In this document: positions 1 to 5,329 of the stretch, piece after piece
Layout of the letters: each line of letters begins with the position of its first letter
Position numbering within the stretch: position 1 is the stretch's first letter
Assembly: GCA_044425575.1 (NCBI GenBank)
Contig: JAWXVE010000089.1
Coordinates: forward strand, 1 to 7,263
DNA: 7,263 bases
Direction: 5' to 3'
From: JAWXVE01 sp044425575
Lineage (GTDB): Bacteria; Bacillota; Clostridia; Lachnospirales; Lachnospiraceae
Notes under the pieces: generated by a model
What the model saw: the letters and a program-made list of their open reading frames with translations, nothing else
What the model was told of the DNA's origin: nothing
Database searches by the model: none
Position numbers and translations under genes: made by a program

Positions 1-151
1 AACAAGCTACGAAAGCACAATAGGCGAACAAGGGTGGAATCTGCCCAAAATCTAGCAATTGCCTAATAATTAGGGGAAAAGATACCCCTATATAACTGCT
101 AAAGCTATCAAATATGAGTTATTTTTTCGAAAAACAACTTCGGTGACGAAT
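1..151. other. Left edge: no supportable gene, small hairpins
   Basis: No gene can be supported here. A perfect 6-bp inverted repeat with an 8-nt loop (TAGGGG / CCCCTA) lies at 71-90. An AT-rich near-palindrome centred on TTTTTCGAAAAA lies at 118-138, with one mismatch in a 9-bp arm. Neither is followed by a clear T-run on the minus strand, so I do not call a terminator for the truncated gene ending at 152. A stop-free plus-strand frame runs from base 1 to a TAA at 64-66 and could be the end of a gene to the left, but 21 codons is too short to judge. Confidence 0.4.
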
Positions 152-898
152 CTAGCTTTTTTGATTGCTGGTTTTGACACTCGAACCATTATTCAGTCCT
201 GTAAAAATACTTTCCTTACTAATTCTAAGACACCCTGTCATAACTGCCCTATAGAGGGAATTATTCGTCTTAAGGGCTACGCTTAATAGACCTCTGATAA
301 AGTCGATCATCTCTTCATAGAATCCTCTAAAATAAGCATTTTCAAGGGGAACGTCGTATTCATCTATGAGTAGAATCACCTTCTGCCCATATGCCTTTTC
401 TAAACATTCGCACAAAAAAGCAACCGATTTCACACATAAATCTTGATCGTCGATTCCTCTCATTATATTCTTATATTGCTCCACTTTTGCCTCTTCAAAT
501 GGATACTTCTCTAGGATTGCCTTGTGGTAATAAAATTGTGCCATAATCGTATCTTGTAACGCCTTATAAGCAGATGTAAAGGTGGCTTGTTTTGCTTCCT
601 TGAAGTTGAGCATAATCACGGGATATTGCCCCATATGCTTCGTATACTTCTCTCCTGCACTGGCAATGTTAAGCCCTTGGAATAACTGCTCCCTATGGCA
701 ATCGTTGCGTTCAAAGAAGTATTGCAGCATGCTTAGATTCAAGCTCTTGCCAAAACGGCGTGGCCTTGTGAATAGCGTAACCTCTGCTGTTGTATCCAGC
801 AGTTGCTTGATTAACAAGGTCTTGTCTACGTAATAACATCCCTGCTCTCGTATCTTCTGAAAATTATCAATCCCAATTGGTAGTGGTTTATGCTCCAT
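152..898 (-). pseudogene. Truncated AAA-ATPase-like protein (N-terminal ATPase part only)
   Basis: This is a 248-residue paralogue of the protein encoded at 3493-5178. Residues 1-237 align with it without gaps; about 30 positions differ. It keeps the family's N-terminal signature (GIDNF, YYVDKT), the P-loop in RPRRFGKS (GKS at 50-52) and the Walker-B-like LLIDEYD (D179, E180, Y181, D182). Homology stops abruptly after the GLNN at codon 237 (base 188). The last 11 residues come from unrelated sequence before a TAG. The rest of the ATPase region and the whole C-terminal PD-(D/E)XK nuclease domain are missing, so I call it a gene remnant. The start is well supported by GGAGG at 906-910, 7 nt from the ATG. 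Promoter and leader are intact, so a short ATPase-only protein could still be made. The family's cellular role is not established. Confidence 0.85.
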
Positions 899-917
899 AC
901 TAATTCCTCCATTGCCT

Positions 918-934
918 TAGGTATTCGTTACCTA
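918..934 (-). promoter_or_regulatory. Conserved inverted repeat in leader of copy 1 (TAGGTA-N5-TACCTA)
   Basis: A perfect 6-bp inverted repeat with a 5-nt centre lies immediately downstream of the predicted -10 and upstream of the GGAGG site. It would sit at the very start of the transcript, as an operator or as a 5' mRNA hairpin. The same element is present unchanged at 5198-5214 before the intact paralogue. No regulator is identified. Confidence 0.5.
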
Positions 935-935
935 T

Positions 936-963
936 ATTATGGCATAGATGCGAGAATTTGCAA
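936..963 (-). promoter_or_regulatory. Predicted promoter of truncated AAA-ATPase-like gene
   Basis: On the minus strand, TTGCAA (958-963) and CATAAT (936-941) are separated by 16 bp. They match the sigma-A consensus at 4 of 6 and 5 of 6 positions. The promoter is about 40 bp upstream of the ATG at 898 and is shared with the second copy, which supports a functional site. Confidence 0.6.
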
Positions 964-1078
964 ACTGTTTTATGAACCGATTTTAGCATATACAATAAGT
1001 TCTTCATAGAGCTTACGTATTTCCTGTGGTTCGCATTTGTATCATCCTTGTTAAAAACAAGAACAGTACACAAATCCA

Positions 1079-1110
1079 GCAAAGAGGTGTCTCATTCCAC
1101 TCCTCTTTGC
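1079..1110. terminator. Strong hairpin, possible terminator (direction uncertain)
   Basis: Perfect 9-bp arms, GCAAAGAGG (1079-1087) and CCTCTTTGC (1102-1110), enclose a 14-nt loop with an alternative GTG/CAC inner pairing. The plus-strand exit is moderately T-rich (TTATTATTCATT) and the minus-strand exit is not. No plus-strand gene is evident, so its function is unclear. Confidence 0.3.
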
Positions 1111-1253
1111 TTATTATTCATTATGCAATTCTGCATGTGTGCATGGGTGAGTGTAAATTAGACAGATTGTCTAGAAAGGATACTTCAATTCTTCGAAAAG
1201 TATGCTTGGGTATATCATAACATAGTTGTTAGGTCAGTCCAATCAAATTTTAG

Positions 1254-1296
1254 AGATTATATTATGTATTATTTCAAGATTATGTTATGTATTACT
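1254..1296. repeat. Tandem AT-rich direct repeat, period 23
   Basis: Two 20-bp copies (1254-1273 and 1277-1296) match at 18 of 20 positions, each containing TTATGTATTA. They lie between the 12-bp-stem hairpin and the rest of the gene-free interval. They could be a protein-binding site or slipped-strand debris; no function can be assigned. Confidence 0.5.
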
Positions 1297-1302
1297 TAGT
1301 TC

Positions 1303-1345
1303 CTGTGGAATAATGTAATAAAGGAACCCTTCTATTATTCCACAG
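1303..1345 (-). terminator. Perfect 12-bp hairpin after DHHW/SGNH gene, probable terminator
   Basis: CTGTGGAATAAT (1303-1314) is the exact reverse complement of 1334-1345. A second 4-bp stem (AAGG 1321-1324, CCTT 1328-1331) closes a 3-nt loop inside it. The hairpin begins 24 nt past the stop codon of the minus-strand gene ending at 1370, where a terminator is expected. Neither side has a T-run, so it may instead protect the mRNA 3' end, depend on Rho, or be unrelated to termination. Confidence 0.45.
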
Positions 1346-1369
1346 CTAATAGTATATGTATTACTCCAT

Positions 1370-2839
1370 TCATAAATAAGGATTAATATCTGACACTGAT
1401 TGATTATTGACAATAACTGCAGGCCAGTGCATCATCACTACTATATCTGGTTTCACTTTATCAATTAATGCAAATACATCTTCTTTCCCTAATTCACCTC
1501 GTATATCTACAAAGTGTAATTCCGAGAAGTGTGGTGCTAAAAAGCTTGACACAGGTCTTGTAAAAGAGTCACATAAACATATTATTTTTCGCTCTGCACG
1601 CGCATTATGATTTGTAATACAACACTGTCCTTTAAATACTATGTTATAAATAACGTATGGGTTTAATCCATAGTAACACCAGTCCATGTGTGGTTGGTTC
1701 AATAGAGATCTATGTGCTAGACCACGTACTGAAAAGTTCTTTTCCTCACACTTCCATGTATAGTCCGTATCGTATTTCGGTAAGATTAATTCAAAATCAT
1801 CTACTCCTGCGTATAGTAATCCTGTTCGTCTACCATGTCCACCTAAGAATAGTTGAGGATATATACTACATTCATAATTGCTAAGTTCAAACAGCTGTGG
1901 ATCAAATTGAATATCTACTAAATCTCCAATTTTATTACATAGAGCTTGTGTTGCATGAAATGCTGCAATCGGCTTCCAGTGATGATCTGTTTTAAAAAAG
2001 CTTTCACTAAAGCTAATGTTTTGTTCAATCATTACCTGTCTATAATCTAAAATAGGAACTCTCTCATCTGCCAAACCTTGTAAGATTTTTGATGCCGCCT
2101 CATTTAAATTCATTTCCCCATTTATGCGTTGTGTATCCATAGGTGAAATCTTATTTGGCCACTGCACATATAGAAAAGAGATACCTCTTTTATGAAGATA
2201 TTTTGAAAAAGCACTTATATTTTCTACGACTCGTTCTATATTCCCTGTTATTGGTTTTAATTCCTCATTATACAAATGACCATTGGATTTTTTGATCACA
2301 CCATTGTATTCATCACAGTTCATAACTTCTTGCAAACTCATAGGTTTAACAATATAAGAATTATTCCAAAAATCCACTCTCCCCTTAACCATATAATCAT
2401 CTATAACAAGCTTACAATCATTACCTGCCTTATATGCTTCTTGTAGTGAGTTTAAAGCTTTCATTGTATGTACTATTTTCTCTGGAATGTCCTCAGGCTT
2501 CTTTAAATCATCATAATTCCCATTAGTTCGCAGACTTATTTTGTGTTTTTCGATTTTCTCTTGAATGTCATTACTTCGATTTTCCCTTAATGTATTAGCC
2601 GCAAAATATGGCTGTATATTAATTATCTTCTTACTCTCTAGTAATGCGGAGATATTCTGTTCAATCTCATCACCATATGCAGTTGAAGTGATTATAATAT
2701 ACAGATTATTATAAAGTTCCCTAGCCTTATCAAATGATATAATAGGGATTTGTTCTAAAGACTTTCCTACTTCTCCTACATTAGAATTACAAATAGCCAC
2801 TGGCATGCTTAACTTCTTCATTCGAAACCAGTCTAGCAT
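1370..2839 (-). CDS. DHHW/SGNH (AlgX/AlgJ-like) carbohydrate-modification protein, 5'-frameshifted
   Basis: The 489-residue frame carries the hallmarks of the DHHW/AlgX-AlgJ SGNH family, enzymes linked to O-acetylation or deacylation of polysaccharides. The FKTDHHWKP motif is at 285-288 (D285, H286: the usual Asp-His pair), and a CDSF block carries the candidate nucleophile S425. The first ~100 residues look like the end of a Rossmann-like nucleotide-binding domain (AVAIC-type strand, then GIPI/IISF and IIITSTAYG). Its glycine motif, GSGEICRK, lies upstream of the ATG in the same open frame. The natural protein therefore probably began at 2952 and had 527 residues, and a one-base slip at the G7 tract (2881-2887) breaks it. 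The ATG at 2839 overlaps the upstream stop (ATGCTAG), so reinitiation could still yield this shorter form. No signal peptide or membrane segment is visible, unlike AlgJ/AlgX, so the product looks cytoplasmic. The substrate is unknown. Confidence 0.8.
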   Translation of the reverse strand: MLDWFRMKKLSMPVAICNSNVGEVGKSLEQIPIISFDKARELYNNLYIIITSTAYGDEIEQNISALLESKKIINIQPYFAANTLRENRSNDIQEKIEKHKISLRTNGNYDDLKKPEDIPEKIVHTMKALNSLQEAYKAGNDCKLVIDDYMVKGRVDFWNNSYIVKPMSLQEVMNCDEYNGVIKKSNGHLYNEELKPITGNIERVVENISAFSKYLHKRGISFLYVQWPNKISPMDTQRINGEMNLNEAASKILQGLADERVPILDYRQVMIEQNISFSESFFKTDHHWKPIAAFHATQALCNKIGDLVDIQFDPQLFELSNYECSIYPQLFLGGHGRRTGLLYAGVDDFELILPKYDTDYTWKCEEKNFSVRGLAHRSLLNQPHMDWCYYGLNPYVIYNIVFKGQCCITNHNARAERKIICLCDSFTRPVSSFLAPHFSELHFVDIRGELGKEDVFALIDKVKPDIVVMMHWPAVIVNNQSVSDINPYL

Positions 2840-2952
2840 CTTTCTACATATCTCTCCAGAACCATAAAAGCACAGAGTTGCCCCCCCTCTGCAATATATT
2901 CATTTTGCTCTAAGATTCTTTTTTCTAAAGCCATTGCTTTTTCATATGTCAT
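2833..2952 (-). CDS. Short ORF: original N-terminus of the DHHW/SGNH gene, out of frame
   Basis: This 39-codon frame starts at an ATG (2950-2952) with an excellent ribosome site (AGGGAG at 2959-2964, 6 nt upstream). That is much better than anything before the ATG at 2839. After 24 codons it reaches the run of seven G. Adding one G, or removing two, joins it to the downstream frame and gives EGG-ATLCFYGSGEICRKMLDWF. That sequence contains a Rossmann-type glycine turn and leads straight into the 489-residue protein. As sequenced, the frame ends at TAG 2833-2835, overlapping the downstream ATG. I infer it is the true 5' end of the gene. Confidence 0.75.
   Translation of the reverse strand: MTYEKAMALEKRILEQNEYIAEGGQLCAFMVLERYVERC
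2881..2887 (-). repeat. G7 homopolymer at the frameshift (possible phase-variation tract)
   Basis: Seven consecutive G on the coding strand (C on plus) sit exactly where the two open frames of the DHHW/SGNH gene must join. Tract lengths of 8 or 5 restore a 527- or 526-residue protein; 7 does not. Short poly-G tracts can slip during replication, and phase-variable surface-polysaccharide genes use this. A fixed mutation or a base-calling error at the homopolymer would look the same. Confidence 0.7.
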
Positions 2953-2984
2953 ATGTATCTCCCTTCATAATAGCTTACAAATAC

Positions 2985-3467
2985 TCACTGACCCATAATC
3001 TCTTCCACAATGTTCTCTACGCGGTCACTTTCTGAGAATCCCAAGTTATTATTTAGACCAATTCTAATATTATCTCCATCTAACAACATGGTGTGTTTAT
3101 CTGCTGATACGAGTGCTTGTTCTAAGGCATTGGCTATCGTTGATTTCCCTAATCCTGATAAACCTGTAACCCAAAGTGTCTTTGGTGTTTGCTTCTTCTG
3201 TCCTGCACGTACTTCTTTTGTAATATCAGTATTTTGCCAAGTAAGATTATCCGAGCGGTAAAGGGAATGTTCTACAATTCCACATGCGGATGTCATATTT
3301 GTTACACGATTCATAAGAATAAATCGTCCTAATTCTTGAATCTTACTAAAGTCTTCTATTACAATCTTTTCTGATAAAGAGATATCACAATCAATTAAGT
3401 CATTCTTCTTTGCTTGCGACTTTGCGATGTGAGTTCTAGAATGTTCTGCTTGGTTGTATTGTAACAT
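2985..3467 (-). pseudogene. Fragment of fused sulfate adenylyltransferase subunit 1 / APS kinase (CysN-CysC)
   Basis: The 160-residue frame joins the end of a CysN-like domain (about 20-85; ELGRFILMNRVTN, ACGIVEHSLYR) to the start of APS kinase (about 95-152). The kinase part has the P-loop GLSGLGKST (102-110), LLDGDN (128-133), GLNNNLGF (137-144) and DRVEN (148-152). The intact enzyme makes APS from sulfate and ATP and phosphorylates it to PAPS, the sulfate donor. Nearly all of CysN, including its GTPase domain, is missing upstream. About two thirds of the kinase is missing after ENI, where the sequence switches to a short unrelated tail and TGA. No ribosome site precedes the ATG at 3467, 25 nt after the AAA-ATPase-like gene's stop. 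I read it as a non-functional relic left by deletion or insertion at both ends. It implies the ancestral locus could sulfate a product. Confidence 0.85.
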
Positions 3468-3492
3468 GGATACATAATTGGTGCATCCATTG

Positions 3493-5178
3493 TTACTTCA
3501 CCACCACACAGCACTTCTGGCAGAACCCAATTCCGTAGCTGGTAATGTCTGTGTACCCTTCTGCAAGCAAGCCTGCTTTGTAATCTTGCTCTTTAATCTG
3601 GCCAAGTGCCTTCTGGGCCACTTCCTCTAACTTGGTTGGTTCTTTCGTTACCTTGAATTCTAGGAGAAAGGCTTTCCCCTTAAAGCTTGGATATTTAATG
3701 ATTAGATCTGGTCTTCCATTTCCGCTTTCCCGATTAGATGCTAATAAGTATTGCTTCATATTGCGGTAGAGACCTAACATTACACCATGATAGAATGATT
3801 CGCCGCTGCTCTTGCCAACGCCATCATGGTAGCTAATGGTATCAATGAGTACTTGATTGATGGCTTGTTCCATTCCTTCTGCGTTGCCTGTAATGGTTGC
3901 TTGGTAGAGGGGTTCTAAGTTGGTATTGTTAATCTGCTCATTCATCCATTGCACAATGTGATTCTCATAGATATAGGCAACTTCTTCGTTTGGAATCTGC
4001 ATGGTGGCATAAATCTTACGATTCTCAAATCGTTCCGATACTTTCTTCAAATATCCTGTAAAATATAAGAAGTTCCACAGATGATCCATATCTACATGAA
4101 TATCTGCGTAAGTAATGTCCTCTTGTATGGCTTTTTCAATGGTGCCACCTGCCATTAATGTCTCTAATTCTATTTTTCCATTGGCATCAATACGCTGGAT
4201 CAAATCCCGTACAATGCTATTAGAGCTAGTATTAGACCAATATGGCTTTGGTCTTTCATCCTCATCCCCTAATAGATCATCCATATAATTAATCAAACTC
4301 CACGGATTATATACTTTGGTCTTACCAAATAAATAACCATTATACCAATCTTTTACCGTGTTTGCTCGTTTCGTCCTATTGTAGTACGCTAGCATTTCTT
4401 CCACTTCTGCTTCTGTGAATCCAAAATATTCTCCATAGGTCTTATTCTCAATGGAAATAATCTCTAGATTATTCAGTCCTGTAAAAATACTTTCCTTACT
4501 AATTCTAAGACACCCTGTCATAACCGCCCTATAGAGGGAATTATTCGTCTTAAGGGCTACGCTTAATAGCCCTCTGATAAAGTCGATCATCTCTTCATGG
4601 AATCCTCTAGAATAAGCATTTTCAAGAGGTACGTCACTTTCATCTATGAGTAGAATCACCTTCTGCCCATACGCCTTTTCCAAACATTCGCACAAAAAAG
4701 CAATAGAATCCATAAATAAATCTTGGTCATCGATTCCTCCCATTATATTCTTATATTGTTCCACTTGTGCCTCTTCAAATGGATATAGATCTAGTATTGC
4801 CTTGTGGTAATAAAATTGCGCCATAATCGTATCTTGTAACGCCTTATAAGCAGATACAAAAGTAGCCTGCTTTGCCTCCTTAAAGTTGAGCATGATTACA
4901 GGGTATTGTCCCATATGCTTGGTGTATTCCTCTCCTGCACTAGCAATATTGAGCCCTTGAAATAACTTCTCAGTATCTCGCTCACTTCGTTCAAAGAAAT
5001 ATTGCAGCATGCTTAGATTCAAGCTCTTGCCGAAACGACGTGGTCTTGTAAATAGACTCACTTTTGTTGTAGTATCTAACAACTGCTTCATGAGCAAAGT
5101 CTTATCCACGTAGTAACATCCCCGCTCTATCATCTCTTTAAAATTATCTATCCCAATTGGTAGTGGTTTATACTCCAT
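3493..5178 (-). CDS. AAA-ATPase-like protein with C-terminal PD-(D/E)XK nuclease domain
   Basis: At 561 residues this looks full length for the family of an N-terminal AAA-ATPase-like domain plus a C-terminal PD-(D/E)XK nuclease-like domain (DUF1703 type). Visible motifs: GIDNF (9-13), YYVDKT (22-27), the P-loop RPRRFGKS (GKS 50-52) and a Walker-B-like LLIDESD (D179, E180). The nuclease core has E460 and H464 in ESFYH, D491 in GRPDL, E507-F-K509 in LLEFKVTK, then Q527 and Y533. The usual family motif is DEYD, and the truncated paralogue has Y at 181; here it is S. The start is supported by GGAGG at 5186-5190, 7 nt from the ATG. It has its own promoter and leader. No substrate or pathway is established; suggested roles involve DNA transactions or defence. 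The product is probably cytoplasmic. It sits between glf and the cysNC relic and may have inserted there. Confidence 0.9.
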   Translation of the reverse strand: MEYKPLPIGIDNFKEMIERGCYYVDKTLLMKQLLDTTTKVSLFTRPRRFGKSLNLSMLQYFFERSERDTEKLFQGLNIASAGEEYTKHMGQYPVIMLNFKEAKQATFVSAYKALQDTIMAQFYYHKAILDLYPFEEAQVEQYKNIMGGIDDQDLFMDSIAFLCECLEKAYGQKVILLIDESDVPLENAYSRGFHEEMIDFIRGLLSVALKTNNSLYRAVMTGCLRISKESIFTGLNNLEIISIENKTYGEYFGFTEAEVEEMLAYYNRTKRANTVKDWYNGYLFGKTKVYNPWSLINYMDDLLGDEDERPKPYWSNTSSNSIVRDLIQRIDANGKIELETLMAGGTIEKAIQEDITYADIHVDMDHLWNFLYFTGYLKKVSERFENRKIYATMQIPNEEVAYIYENHIVQWMNEQINNTNLEPLYQATITGNAEGMEQAINQVLIDTISYHDGVGKSSGESFYHGVMLGLYRNMKQYLLASNRESGNGRPDLIIKYPSFKGKAFLLEFKVTKEPTKLEEVAQKALGQIKEQDYKAGLLAEGYTDITSYGIGFCQKCCVVVK

Positions 5179-5197
5179 ACTAGTTCCTCCATTGCCT

Positions 5198-5214
5198 TAG
5201 GTATTCGTTACCTA
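5198..5214 (-). promoter_or_regulatory. Conserved inverted repeat in leader of copy 2 (TAGGTA-N5-TACCTA)
   Basis: Identical in both arms and centre to the element at 918-934. It lies directly after the -10 and upstream of the ribosome site of the intact AAA-ATPase-like gene, a suitable position for an operator or a 5' hairpin. Preservation in both copies argues that it is used. Confidence 0.5.
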
Positions 5215-5215
5215 C

Positions 5216-5243
5216 ATTATGGCATAGATGCGAGAATTTGCAA
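5216..5243 (-). promoter_or_regulatory. Predicted promoter of the intact AAA-ATPase-like gene
   Basis: TTGCAA (5238-5243) and CATAAT (5216-5221) with a 16-bp spacer, the same as in the truncated copy. With the hairpin after glf, it suggests this gene is transcribed independently of glf, and that the cysNC relic and DHHW/SGNH gene could be read from here. Confidence 0.6.
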
Positions 5244-5300
5244 ACTGTTTTATGAACTTGCTACCACTGCTACTTTTCGAATGATATCTCTTGTTCGTGT

Positions 5301-5321
5301 CAAGGAGAATCGTTCTCCTTG
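5301..5321 (-). terminator. Hairpin just after glf, probable terminator without U-tract
   Basis: Perfect 9-bp arms, CAAGGAGAA (5301-5309) and TTCTCCTTG (5313-5321), close a 3-nt TCG loop beginning 9 nt past the glf stop. Position and stability suit a transcription end. The minus-strand sequence after it (ACACGAAC) has no T-run, so it is not a canonical intrinsic terminator. Confidence 0.5.
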
Positions 5322-5329
5322 GGATTCAA

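Larger units (their letters stand above)
188..977 (-). repeat. Segmental duplication, copy 1 (AAA-ATPase-like module)
   Basis: This 790-bp segment matches 4468-5257 with a constant offset of 4280 and no net insertion or deletion. It holds the promoter, leader, ribosome site and first 237 codons of the AAA-ATPase-like gene. Divergence is uneven. The first 50 bp at the 188 edge are identical, and the 79-bp leader (899-977) differs at two positions. The coding part around 700-850 differs at roughly one base in five. Similarity ends sharply at both edges: base 187/188, and 977/978 just after TATGAAC. Confidence 0.9.
978..1369. other. Gene-free interval with hairpins and direct repeats
   Basis: About 390 bp separate the DHHW/SGNH gene's stop from the duplicated leader. 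Open frames here on both strands are short, lack ribosome sites and resemble no family I know. The stretch holds several perfect inverted repeats: CTTGTT/AACAAG at 1047-1061; GCAAAGAGG/CCTCTTTGC at 1079-1110; TAGACA/TGTCTA at 1159-1173; and a 12-bp stem at 1303-1345. It also holds a tandem AT-rich direct repeat at 1254-1296. A 23-codon minus-strand open frame ends at the TAA inside the duplication boundary (about 973) and may be the tail of a lost gene, but I cannot show that. Confidence 0.5.
4468..5257 (-). repeat. Segmental duplication, copy 2 (AAA-ATPase-like module)
   Basis: Counterpart of 188-977, offset 4280. It covers the leader and first 237 codons of the intact AAA-ATPase-like gene. 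Beyond 4468 the intact gene continues, while the other copy switches to unrelated DNA. The upstream edge (5257/5258) falls 72 bp past the glf stop codon. Confidence 0.9.

Noticed and set aside
918..963. Toxin-antitoxin or riboswitch in the duplicated leader
   Set aside because: The leader is only 79 bp, has one short inverted repeat, and shows no recognisable riboswitch core or second small gene.
973..1042. 23-codon minus-strand tail ending at the TAA inside the duplication edge, with a similar 32-codon stop-free run after glf ending at the matching TAA (about 5253)
   Set aside because: The peptides look protein-like, but such short stop-free runs occur often by chance, and the two tails do not resemble each other.
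900..1082. Minus-strand 60-codon open frame upstream of the truncated AAA-ATPase-like gene
   Set aside because: It overlaps the promoter and leader shared by both copies and ends at the gene's start. Conservation there is better explained by regulatory sequence.
1026..1220. Plus-strand 64-codon open frame in the gene-free interval
   Set aside because: It has no ribosome site, runs through a strong 9-bp hairpin, resembles no family, and is opposite in direction to every supported gene.
1254..1296. CRISPR repeats
   Set aside because: There are only two imperfect AT-rich copies with a 3-nt gap, no spacers and no cas genes.
188..5257. Composite transposon bounded by the two duplicated modules
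   Set aside because: I see no transposase, terminal inverted repeats or target-site duplications, and the copies are unequal and diverged.
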